Positions 8,992 to 16,883 of a stretch of 25,575 nucleotides of DNA are shown here, piece by piece; the first letter of the stretch is position 1; the number at the start of each line of letters is the position of its first letter. Below the pieces are notes generated by a model, which was not told the origin of the DNA, did not search any database, and worked only from the letters and a program-made list of their open reading frames with translations. The DNA comes from Bacteroidales bacterium UBA2559 (GTDB taxonomy: Bacteria; Bacteroidota; Bacteroidia; Bacteroidales; Bacteroidaceae), in assembly GCA_002340405.1 (NCBI GenBank), contig DDLZ01000116.1, positions 1 through 25,575 of the forward strand. The letters are read 5' to 3'. A program made the translations under genes and the position numbers.

Positions 8992-10206
8992 ATGAAATAC
9001 ATAATTATACTCGGTGACGGTATGGCCGACTGGCCTATAGGTGAGTTTGGGGGAAAGACAATTCTTCAGAACGCACGTAAACCGTATATGGACATGCTTG
9101 CGCGCAGAGGTCGCACAGGTATGTTCAAAACCGTGCCCGACGGCTTTGCTCCCGGCAGCGAGGTGGCCAATATGTCTGTTTTGGGCTACGACGTTACCGA
9201 ATCGTTCGAAGGCCGCGGGGTGCTCGAGGCTGCCAACATAGGTGTGGATATTAAGCCGGGGCAGATGGGTATGCGCTGTAACATAATCTGTATTGAGAAC
9301 GGACTTATCAAGAACCATTCGGCAGGACACATAACCACCCCCGAAGCCGACCTTATAATAAAGGCCCTTGAGAGGGAACTAGGTACCGATATGGTACATT
9401 TTTATACCGGAATACAGTACCGTCACCTGCTTGTGGTTGACGGAGGCCGCAAGGAACTGCTCTGCACTCCGCCTCACGATGTACCCGGACAGCCGTTTAG
9501 AGAGCTTATGGTGAAGCCTCTCGTCTCCGATGCCGCGCCTACCGCACAATTGCTCAATGATCTGATACTCCGCTCGCAGGAGATCCTTGCCGCTCATCCC
9601 GTCAATCTGAAACGTATCAGCGAGGGCAGGGACCCTGCAAACAGCATCTGGCCCTGGTCGCCCGGGTACCGCCCGCAGATGTCGCCTATCAATCAGCTCT
9701 ATCCCTCAATCCGCAGCAGTTCGGTCATATCGGCTGTGGACCTTGTAAAGGGGATAGGTCACTATGCCGGCATGAGGGTTATTGACGTGGAGGGCGCTAC
9801 CGGCCTGTTTGATACCAATTACGAGAACAAGGCCAAGGCTGCCATCGAGGCCCTTAGGACCGATGATTTTGTCTATCTGCATGTGGAGGCTCCCGATGAG
9901 GCCGGACATGAGGGGAATTTCATCCTGAAGAACCGTACCGTTGAGGATCTGGACAGCCGCCTGATAGGTCCCATTTACGAGGAGGTCTCCAAGTGGGAAG
10001 AACCTGTGGCCATAGCGGTGCTGCCGGACCATTTCACGCCCTGCGCACACCGTACGCACACATCGGAAGCCGTACCTTTTTTAATATATGCCCCCGGGCT
10101 GGAGCCTGACAGTGTCAATGCCTTTGACGAGGAGTCCTGCTCCAAGGGAGGTTACGGTACCGTAGAGGGCTCTGAATTTGCCAATATATTTTTTTCGTTA
10201 AAATGA
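8992..10206 (+). CDS. apgM: Archaeal-type phosphoglycerate mutase homologue, putative homoserine kinase
   Basis: 404-residue alkaline-phosphatase-superfamily protein of the ApgM (2,3-BPG-independent PGM) group. Visible signatures are ILGDGMADWP (metal-binding D9), GSEVANMSVLGYD with the expected phosphoenzyme Ser56, HVEAPDEAGHEGN, and LPDHFTPCAHRTHTSEAVPF with further metal ligands. Annotation pipelines usually call it phosphoglycerate mutase. It lies between thrA and thrC, overlaps thrC by ATGA, and no GHMP-type ThrB is present in the operon. A subfamily of these proteins is modelled as a 'proposed homoserine kinase' (TIGR02535, from memory), and I recall genetic work on a Bacteroides homologue supporting that role. 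The favoured reading is therefore homoserine to O-phosphohomoserine. A glycolytic PGM role is not excluded. Confidence 0.88.
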   Translation: MKYIIILGDGMADWPIGEFGGKTILQNARKPYMDMLARRGRTGMFKTVPDGFAPGSEVANMSVLGYDVTESFEGRGVLEAANIGVDIKPGQMGMRCNIICIENGLIKNHSAGHITTPEADLIIKALERELGTDMVHFYTGIQYRHLLVVDGGRKELLCTPPHDVPGQPFRELMVKPLVSDAAPTAQLLNDLILRSQEILAAHPVNLKRISEGRDPANSIWPWSPGYRPQMSPINQLYPSIRSSSVISAVDLVKGIGHYAGMRVIDVEGATGLFDTNYENKAKAAIEALRTDDFVYLHVEAPDEAGHEGNFILKNRTVEDLDSRLIGPIYEEVSKWEEPVAIAVLPDHFTPCAHRTHTSEAVPFLIYAPGLEPDSVNAFDEESCSKGGYGTVEGSEFANIFFSLK

Positions 10207-11507
10207 AATACTACAGCACAAACCATAACTCGGCCAAAGTCACTCTGCGTGAGGCCGTACTGCGCGGACTGGCGCCGGATCGCGGTCTCTATATGCCTGA
10301 GCGTCTGGAGGTGATGGACAAATCCTTTTTTGCCGGCATTGACAGTATGACATTTCAGGAGATGTCGTTTGCAGCGGCACAGGCGCTGTTCGGTGACGAT
10401 ATCCTTGCCGATGACCTTAAGCGGATAGTTTATGACACCTTGTCGTTTGAGACTCCTGTGGTTAAGGTCGATGAAAATATCTACTCTCTGGAACTGTTCC
10501 ATGGTCCCACGCTTGCATTTAAGGATGTCGGCGCCCGTTTTATGGCCCGTCTGCTGGGCTATTTCAACAGGGAAGAGAAAGAGCTTGTCAATGTGCTTGT
10601 GGCGACATCGGGTGATACCGGCAGCGCCGTGGCCAACGGATTCCTGGGTGTAGAGGGCATCCATGTCTATGTGCTCTATCCGAAAGGTAAGGTTACCCCC
10701 ATTCAGGAGTGTCAGTTTACCACCCTGGGCCGTAACATTACCGCCCTTGAGATAGACGGCGTCTTTGACGACTGCCAGGCACTGGTCAAAAATGCCTTTA
10801 TGGATGCCGAACTTAACAAGAGGATGAAACTCACATCGGCCAACTCAATCAATGTGGCCCGTTTCTTGCCGCAGTCATTTTACTACTTCAACGCATATGC
10901 GCAGATGAAACGCATCGGCAAAGAGAGAGAGCTGGTCATATGCGTTCCCAGCGGTAATTTCGGCAATATAACAGCCGGACTTTTCGCCTGGTTTATGGGA
11001 CTGCCCGTGAAGCGTTTCATTGCCGCCAACAACGCCAATGACATATTCTTCAACTATCTTAAGACGGGAATCTATTCCCCTAAACCCTCGATCCAGACGC
11101 TGGCCAATGCAATGGATGTGGGCGACCCCAGCAATTTTGCCCGCATACTGGCGCTCTATAATCATTCGCACAAGGATATAGCAGGCCACATAAGCGGTGC
11201 CGCATATTCCGATGAGCAGATTGCTCAGACCCTGAAGGAGTGTTACGAACGCACCGGTTATCTGCTTGACCCGCACGGTGCCTGCGGCTACCGCGCTCTT
11301 AGGGAGCAGTTGAAAGCCGGTGAATGTGGTGTATTCCTTGAGACTGCCCATCCTGCCAAGTTTAAGGACAGTGTCGATGCAATTATCGGCGGCGATGTAG
11401 AGATTCCGGCACGTCTGCAGGCCTTTATGAAGGGTGTCAAGCAGAGTGTGGGGTTAAGCAGCGACTACGCGGATTTTCGCGATTTCCTTTTTGAAGAGTC
11501 TAAATAG
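10203..11507 (+). CDS. thrC: Threonine synthase
   Basis: 434-residue PLP enzyme (fold type II) that converts O-phosphohomoserine to threonine and phosphate. The PLP lysine lies in GPTLAFKDVGARF (K107). The VATSGDTGSAVANGF loop binds substrate, and CVPSGNFGNITAG fits the PLP-phosphate loop. The N-terminal MKYYSTNHNS..V.LREAVLRGLAPDRGLYMPE block is typical of the shorter bacterial ThrC. The ATG overlaps the stop codon of the preceding gene in an ATGA junction, so translation is probably coupled and the stoichiometry with the putative homoserine kinase matched. The next gene starts 8 nt after its stop. Confidence 0.97.
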   Translation: MKYYSTNHNSAKVTLREAVLRGLAPDRGLYMPERLEVMDKSFFAGIDSMTFQEMSFAAAQALFGDDILADDLKRIVYDTLSFETPVVKVDENIYSLELFHGPTLAFKDVGARFMARLLGYFNREEKELVNVLVATSGDTGSAVANGFLGVEGIHVYVLYPKGKVTPIQECQFTTLGRNITALEIDGVFDDCQALVKNAFMDAELNKRMKLTSANSINVARFLPQSFYYFNAYAQMKRIGKERELVICVPSGNFGNITAGLFAWFMGLPVKRFIAANNANDIFFNYLKTGIYSPKPSIQTLANAMDVGDPSNFARILALYNHSHKDIAGHISGAAYSDEQIAQTLKECYERTGYLLDPHGACGYRALREQLKAGECGVFLETAHPAKFKDSVDAIIGGDVEIPARLQAFMKGVKQSVGLSSDYADFRDFLFEESK

Positions 11508-11515
11508 AGTTTTCT

Positions 11516-12208
11516 ATGGCGTGGCAACAGCTTGATATGAACCGGCTTGATATACCCATGGGGGAGATCTACTCCTTTATGGGTTACAAGGATAGCGAAC
11601 CCGATTCCCAGACCCGCGAGATGACCGAGTATCTGCTTGAGGAGTCAATGCAGTTTTTGCGTCCTCAGTTCAAGTATCTCTTCTTTGACGGCACTCTTTC
11701 AAGCGATTTTATGCAGTTCACGCTGCAAGGCCCCGCCGGTCCGGTCACTTTCGATGCAGGTAAGATAATATGCCGTCAATTGCGGGGCGCTTCCCGGTTT
11801 GCGGTATTTGTGGCGACAGCAGGCACAGGCTATTTTCAGTGGACCGATGCGGTAAAGCGCCGTGACGATATGTTCCAGACATACGTAATGGACTCGGTGG
11901 GCAGTCAGATAGTGGAGAGCGTTGCCGATTATATGGAGACAATTCTCCAAGGTGAGTTGGATGTCAAAGGTTTTCACCGCACCAACCGTTTCAGTCCCGG
12001 CTATTGCGGCTGGCATGTCTCCGAGCAGCCTAAGCTGTTTAGTTTATTCGAAGAGGAGCGTCCCTGTGGAATAGAGCTGACGGAATCCTGTCTGATGCTC
12101 CCCGTCAAGTCGGTGAGCGGAGTGATAGGAGTGGGTCCCGAAGTGCGCTATTTACCATATAGCTGCAATATCTGTGACATGAAGATGTGCTACAAGCGCC
12201 ATCGCTGA
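11516..12208 (+). CDS. Stand-alone MetH reactivation (AdoMet-binding) domain protein
   Basis: 230 residues, matching only the C-terminal activation module of cobalamin-dependent methionine synthase. The diagnostic block RFSPGYCGWHVSEQ (158-171) is followed by CGIELTESCLMLPVKSVSGVIGV (in two parts, about 184-206). No homocysteine-, folate- or B12-binding domain is present. In full MetH this domain binds SAM and remethylates cob(II)alamin after oxidative inactivation, so this protein probably acts in trans on a MetH, or on another corrinoid methyltransferase. The C-terminus adds C217-x2-C220-x4-C225 and a basic tail (YKRHR), a possible metal or Fe-S site. It is 8 nt behind thrC and last in the threonine operon, which ties Met and Thr supply together. 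The partner MetH is not in the window. Confidence 0.85.
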   Translation: MAWQQLDMNRLDIPMGEIYSFMGYKDSEPDSQTREMTEYLLEESMQFLRPQFKYLFFDGTLSSDFMQFTLQGPAGPVTFDAGKIICRQLRGASRFAVFVATAGTGYFQWTDAVKRRDDMFQTYVMDSVGSQIVESVADYMETILQGELDVKGFHRTNRFSPGYCGWHVSEQPKLFSLFEEERPCGIELTESCLMLPVKSVSGVIGVGPEVRYLPYSCNICDMKMCYKRHR

Positions 12209-12243
12209 AAACACATATTATATTAAGGTTTCGTTTTCTGTTT

Positions 12244-12260
12244 AGAGGTATCTCTTTTTT
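12244..12260 (+). terminator. Weak hairpin plus T-run after the threonine operon
   Basis: AGAG-GTAT-CTCT followed by a run of T (12255-12260) lies 36 nt after the last stop codon of the operon. The stem is only 4 bp, so this is a marginal intrinsic terminator. It is noted because position and T-run fit, and the facing gene on the minus strand ends at 12322. Confidence 0.3.
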
Positions 12261-12321
12261 CAGTTAATCTTAAATTGTACAGAAGTTAGTTTATAAAGAT
12301 TTGCCGGGTAATACCAAAGGG

Positions 12322-13920
12322 TCAATCGATCTGCTCTCTGATCTTTTTCTTTATCAGTTCCTTTCCCACCAATTCTTCCATGATTTTGTAACACTCAATG
12401 TTGGGATGGACCCCATCAGAAGAATACTTTTCAGGCAAGCCGCCGCGTTCGTCAACGAAAGGTGTATAAAAATCGACAAAGGAGATATTATTCTCTTCGG
12501 CATACTCCTTCAGCATCCGGTTAAGCGATAGGATCTTGGCTACCGGCTCAACGGTTTTGTTCCAGGAATATTGATATACCGGCATAACCGCGCAAATAAT
12601 GGGCTGTATTCCATTGGCCTTTGCTATTTCGGCCATCGAAATGATATTGCCTGCAATATTCTCCACCGATATAGGACCGGTATTCTCTGCAATGTCATTT
12701 GTACCGGCAAGAATGACGACGGCGGCCGGATGCAGATTGACTACGTCTTGCCTGAAACGCACCAACATTTGCGAAGTGGTCTGTCCGCCGATCCCTCTTC
12801 CGATGAACCGGTTTTTCTCAAAAAAGCTGTTGTCATATCTTACCCAGTTCTCGGTAATGGAATTTCCAAAAAAGACTACCGCCTGATCTCTGTTTGTACC
12901 GGCTAATGCCTGATTTTCCCTAAGATATCGGCCGAGATTGGGCCAATCGGTTTTTTTACTCTCTTCTTGTGCTGTCTGCATACGCAACATATCCCTGTAA
13001 GTCATACGAGCCATATATCCTTGCGGATTCTCAGGCCAAAGCAAGCCTTCACCGCCAAGCCAATTGACAAACGCACTCAGCCAGCCGTCAGTCGGGGCGT
13101 AATTTCTATCGGCACCGAAACCATGACCGCCTTTTCCATAAATATGAAACTCTACAGGCTGACCGGCTTCCTGCCATTTTGAAAATATTTTCATACTCTG
13201 CGGTACGAGTTTGAGAGGATCGTCATTGGCGACCACCAGAAAGGCGGGCGTCTTTTCCTTGGGTACGTTGCCGCCCAGCTCACCGATCCATGGATAGATC
13301 GCAGCAAGGAAATCAGCTCTGTTTTCATTGTTGCCGTTAAAAGCGACTGAGAGGGCGACTGTACCTCCTGCCGAAAAGCCCATAAAACCTATCCTGTTTG
13401 GATTTAAGCCATATTCCGCAGCATTTTTCCTGACGTATGAGATTGCGGCAAGTCCATCTTTCATAGCATACGGTATGATGGTAGAGATCATGGAATCGCG
13501 TTTGGCATCGGTTGTGAAAAAATTCTCCTGCAACTCGGCGTTGACATCTTTTATTGTAGGCACAAGACTGTATTTCAATACGAAAGCGTCCACGCCATTC
13601 TCATTGAGATATGCGGCCACATTAATCCCTTCGTTGTCAATGGAGAGCAGTTGCAGGGCTCCGCCCGGTGCTATTATGACACTGGTTCCGGAAGTGTTGT
13701 TTTTAGCCGGATAATAGAGTAAAGAGGGCTTTACCACATTGTACACAACCCGTTTCCCGGGATTGAGTTCAATCGTTGTTTCGCTCAGATCCGGGTTTAC
13801 GGAACCGGATGGCAGACTCTGTTCCAAAGAGATTACCTTAACTTGCGCCTGAATGCTTTGAAATGAAAGCGCTGAAGTCGTCAGGAGAGCCAAAAAACCG
13901 AATATTCTTATTTTTCTCAT
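12322..13920 (-). CDS. Exported two-domain esterase: alpha/beta-hydrolase fused to SGNH/GDSL hydrolase
   Basis: 532 residues with a Sec signal peptide (about 1-25, ending SIQA). Domain 1 (about 50-290) is an acetyl-esterase-like alpha/beta hydrolase: oxyanion-region APGGA, nucleophile S183 in GFSAGG, acid D233 or D234 in ANDDPLK, and H266 in GGHGFG. Domain 2 (about 340-525) is an SGNH hydrolase: S354 in FFGNSITENW, the RGIGGQTT block II, N408 in GTND, and D502/H505 in DGVHP. Both triads look intact. The protein should act in the periplasm or at the surface, removing acyl (probably acetyl) groups from a carbohydrate or glycoside. Last gene of the accessory operon, 26 nt after the carboxylesterase. 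The acylated substrate is unknown; the pairing suggests two ester types or positions on one substrate. Confidence 0.88.
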   Translation of the reverse strand: MRKIRIFGFLALLTTSALSFQSIQAQVKVISLEQSLPSGSVNPDLSETTIELNPGKRVVYNVVKPSLLYYPAKNNTSGTSVIIAPGGALQLLSIDNEGINVAAYLNENGVDAFVLKYSLVPTIKDVNAELQENFFTTDAKRDSMISTIIPYAMKDGLAAISYVRKNAAEYGLNPNRIGFMGFSAGGTVALSVAFNGNNENRADFLAAIYPWIGELGGNVPKEKTPAFLVVANDDPLKLVPQSMKIFSKWQEAGQPVEFHIYGKGGHGFGADRNYAPTDGWLSAFVNWLGGEGLLWPENPQGYMARMTYRDMLRMQTAQEESKKTDWPNLGRYLRENQALAGTNRDQAVVFFGNSITENWVRYDNSFFEKNRFIGRGIGGQTTSQMLVRFRQDVVNLHPAAVVILAGTNDIAENTGPISVENIAGNIISMAEIAKANGIQPIICAVMPVYQYSWNKTVEPVAKILSLNRMLKEYAEENNISFVDFYTPFVDERGGLPEKYSSDGVHPNIECYKIMEELVGKELIKKKIREQID

Positions 13921-13946
13921 GTTGCTTAGTATGAAGGTTCAAACAA

Positions 13947-15524
13947 TTATTCTGTCACGCCTTGTCCTTCGGGCGTTCTTCTCCATTCAAAATACTTATC
14001 CAGTACTTCAAGGGCATCGGCACTTGGAACAGGACCGACGTATGGAGTCTGGTTAAAGTACATCACTTTCGGATTGGCCTCGCTGAAGGCCGGCCATTCA
14101 GGTACGCCTTCTCCGTTCGGATTGCCGTATTTGGCAAAATTTGTCCAATAAGTTGACATGGCATCGGATATCACCTGATCTGAGGGTGTACGCTGACTGC
14201 TGCCCATCATCGGATTCGATTGATTTAGATGTTGGAACACATAGACAATCTCACTGCCGTGTGGCGCGCCTTGTCCATAACGGGGTGAGCCTTCCGGATA
14301 GTCAGGGTGTTGGTCAAAATAGTAGTAAAAGACCTTTGATTTGCCGGTTCTCGATTGCAAACGGGCCCAGCTCCATGTGTGCCAGCCGAATGCGGCATCC
14401 CGATCCAGATCGCGGGCTGTTTTGGGGACGGTTGTTGCTCCGGCCGGATAGACTTTAATCAAATCATCGGCAAACTTTTCATAACGGTTTTTTACCGCAT
14501 TATAATATTCTTCAGGTGTTCTGGCCCGTGAAAAACTGGCGCCTTCATCCGAATTATAGCCGATGAGAACCGGAACATCGTTGTATTTTCCCGCTTCGTA
14601 GAGTTTGAACTGGTCATCGGGAATTACGTACCCGTCAATATTTGGCCATGCCATTCCAATCCCCATTCCGGCAGTGAGTCTGTCTGCATCCAGCTTTCTC
14701 AGTTCGGCTATGGATGCCGCCCCTAAATTGTTGGCAAACGCGATACCCGTCTGTTCTGCATCTTTCAGCAGCTTCATGTTTTCGCCCGATGCTGTCTTGA
14801 CGCTGGCCGGACCGAATGAACCGCCGCTTTGACAGATAGCTCCGCTGAACAAACCCTTTGCCAGTGGCGAAGCGCATAACATACTTACAGCTATGCCGCC
14901 AGCAGACTCACCGAAGATGGTCACTTTATTGGGGTCGCCTCCCATTGCGGCTATGTTTTTCTGTATCCATTGCAGAGCTGCAATCATATCGAGCAATCCG
15001 TAGTTTCCGGAAACATGAGCCGGACTCTCGGCACTCAGTTCAGGGTGGGCGAGGAATCCCAGTTGTCCGAGACGATAGGCTATACAGACCAGCACAACGC
15101 CTTTTTTTGCCAGGTTCTCACCATTGAACATATGTTCTGAGGCCGCCCCTGCCGAAAAGCCTCCTCCATGGATCCAAACCAATACCGGAATACGGTCATC
15201 AGCGGTTTTGGCCGGCGACCAGACATTCAGATACAGACAATCTTCGCTTTTGCCAAACGAAAAGTTTTGTCCCTGCGGCGGTCCGGGAGCAAATTCGACA
15301 GCTTGCCTTACTCCTTCCCATTTTTTCATAGGCTGAGGGGCTTTCCATCTCAGTTCACCTACCGGCGGAGCAGCAAATGGAACACCTTTATAAACTGTCA
15401 ATCCGTTTTCAAACATTCCCTGAATCAACCCGCAATCGGTCATAACCGGATCGGGCTGCTGTGCTATTACAAGTTCTGAAAAGAACAGGGAAAAAAGTGC
15501 CAATAAGAGTGATTTCGTTTTCAT
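13947..15524 (-). CDS. Exported type-B carboxylesterase
   Basis: 525 residues with signal peptide MKTKSLLLALFSLFFSELVIA. It has the type-B carboxylesterase/cholinesterase fold with the conserved SEDCLYLNVW block, oxyanion hole WIHGGGFSAG, nucleophile S207 in FGESAGG, acid E327 in GYNSDEG and H422 in APHGSE. It hydrolyses carboxylic esters; bacterial relatives range from aryl and feruloyl to alkyl esterases, so specificity cannot be read from sequence. An SD-like GGAG lies 8 nt before the ATG at 15524, which is unusual here and supports the start. The 87-bp leader between it and the MFS gene carries a 23-bp tandem repeat. It lies between the permease and the double esterase in the accessory operon. 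Confidence 0.9.
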   Translation of the reverse strand: MKTKSLLLALFSLFFSELVIAQQPDPVMTDCGLIQGMFENGLTVYKGVPFAAPPVGELRWKAPQPMKKWEGVRQAVEFAPGPPQGQNFSFGKSEDCLYLNVWSPAKTADDRIPVLVWIHGGGFSAGAASEHMFNGENLAKKGVVLVCIAYRLGQLGFLAHPELSAESPAHVSGNYGLLDMIAALQWIQKNIAAMGGDPNKVTIFGESAGGIAVSMLCASPLAKGLFSGAICQSGGSFGPASVKTASGENMKLLKDAEQTGIAFANNLGAASIAELRKLDADRLTAGMGIGMAWPNIDGYVIPDDQFKLYEAGKYNDVPVLIGYNSDEGASFSRARTPEEYYNAVKNRYEKFADDLIKVYPAGATTVPKTARDLDRDAAFGWHTWSWARLQSRTGKSKVFYYYFDQHPDYPEGSPRYGQGAPHGSEIVYVFQHLNQSNPMMGSSQRTPSDQVISDAMSTYWTNFAKYGNPNGEGVPEWPAFSEANPKVMYFNQTPYVGPVPSADALEVLDKYFEWRRTPEGQGVTE

Positions 15525-15534
15525 TGTTAATTCT

Positions 15535-15580
15535 CCTATATTTAAATGTTAGATACTGCTATGTTTAATTGTCAGATACT
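15535..15580 (-). repeat. Two tandem 23-bp imperfect repeats in the carboxylesterase leader
   Basis: On the minus strand, 15580-15558 and 15557-15535 each start AGTATCT and share ACA, TTAAA and ATAG blocks at the same offsets, 19 of 23 positions identical. A third AGTATC (15593-15588) sits just upstream. The second unit runs directly into the SD-like GGAG of the carboxylesterase. It may be a protein-binding direct repeat, an mRNA element, or a neutral tandem duplication. Confidence 0.7.
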
Positions 15581-15611
15581 TCAAGGTGATACTGTTATGG
15601 GGTGTCGGGGT

Positions 15612-16862
15612 TCAGTTTTTTTCTGTTGTATGGATATCGTATTCCGATTCGTCCAAACTCTGCAACCTGGCTTTTGTCGGGTTGAATATCATGTTCAGTA
15701 ATGCGCCCACAAACAATATGGCAGCGAAAACGGTCGCCAGAATAAAGCCGTAATAAGCATTACTGCCAAATAAATCACTTACTCCGCCCATAGCCAATGG
15801 TCCTAGAGCGGCACCGGCTGCGGTAAAGAAGAGTAAAATACCGGCCACCGAGCCATGTTTGGACTTGGGGAAACAGCTTATACCTTTTGAGTTAATAGTG
15901 GGATAGATAACAGACATAAACAGACCTGAAAGCGGCAGCAGTATGACAGCTGCACTGATGCCGCCTGTGACACTGCCCAGGAAGCACAAAAAGATCAGAA
16001 AACAGAAAACGCAGAGGATTGTCAGCCAGTTGAACCGTGCCAGCAGCCATACTCCGATGAACCGCCCCAATGCCCTGAGTATAAAAAAGATAGAGAGTGA
16101 ATATGTGGCTATAAGAATCAGTCTGCCCTCATATTGTTCAATTAGAGTAGGCATCCATACATAAACCGCACATTCTACGGCTACATACAGGAATGCTCCT
16201 ATGGAAAAGCCCAAAGCATACGGATCTTTCAGCATAGAGAAGGTCCTTGATAGGTTTATATTCTCATGTGTGCTCTTCTTTGTCTCGGGATAACGGACTA
16301 CCGACGCCATAATAATCAGCAACACACACAGACTTCCGGCTATCACATACAACCATTGCCATCTGACAGATTTGGAGAGTAAATATGTGACAATCATAGG
16401 TCCGATAATAGCTCCGACAGCAAAAAATCCTTCAACAGCGTTCATGGTTGTAGTGTGTTGTTTGGTCGATCCGCACAGGTCGCCTATCAGAGCCAATGCA
16501 CCTGTTTTAAAGACTCCGATGGAGAGACCTCCTACAGCCATCAGGGTTAAGATAAAGCCATAAGTATTCGCTACAATGTAGAGGTAGGAATTGATTGCGA
16601 AAACTGTCAGTCCTAGAACTATTGTGGCCTTACGTCCCAATTTGTCAGATAAGAATCCCAGAAAAACGCCTGATAAGGCCATAGCTATCATAGGCATATA
16701 GTGTATCATTCCTGCCGTTGTCATATTCAGATTAAACGCTTTCATGACTTCGGGAATAATGACTCCAACGGCATCGGTAGTCATAGCGAACATCATGAAC
16801 ATCAAGTAGGTCAGCCATTTAATGGTTGACCGATGGGATTGTGAAATAGATTGGTTTGACAT
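15612..16862 (-). CDS. Major facilitator superfamily permease, probably sugar uptake
   Basis: 416 residues with about 12 hydrophobic helices. MFS motif A is present after helix 2 (GFLSDKLGRKATIV), with a charged central loop around residues 190-205 (RYPETKKSTHEN). The second half has FMSVIYPTINSKGI and HGSVAGILLFFTAAGAALGP (in two parts), which resemble FucP/FHS-type sugar:H+ symporters. It sits 21 nt after the phosphorylase and before two exported esterases, so import of the sugar released outside (sucrose or a relative) is the simplest role. No SusC/SusD pair, ABC transporter or PTS accompanies the operon; this permease is its only transporter, unlike a typical polysaccharide-utilisation locus. 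Export of a product is the alternative. Confidence 0.82.
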   Translation of the reverse strand: MSNQSISQSHRSTIKWLTYLMFMMFAMTTDAVGVIIPEVMKAFNLNMTTAGMIHYMPMIAMALSGVFLGFLSDKLGRKATIVLGLTVFAINSYLYIVANTYGFILTLMAVGGLSIGVFKTGALALIGDLCGSTKQHTTTMNAVEGFFAVGAIIGPMIVTYLLSKSVRWQWLYVIAGSLCVLLIIMASVVRYPETKKSTHENINLSRTFSMLKDPYALGFSIGAFLYVAVECAVYVWMPTLIEQYEGRLILIATYSLSIFFILRALGRFIGVWLLARFNWLTILCVFCFLIFLCFLGSVTGGISAAVILLPLSGLFMSVIYPTINSKGISCFPKSKHGSVAGILLFFTAAGAALGPLAMGGVSDLFGSNAYYGFILATVFAAILFVGALLNMIFNPTKARLQSLDESEYDIHTTEKN

Positions 16863-16883
16863 TGTTGATATTTAGTTTTAGGT

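Noticed and set aside
8791..9330. 179-codon minus-strand ORF across the thrA/apgM junction
   Set aside because: Overlaps two confident plus-strand genes and the N-terminal catalytic motif of the second; no coding signal of its own.
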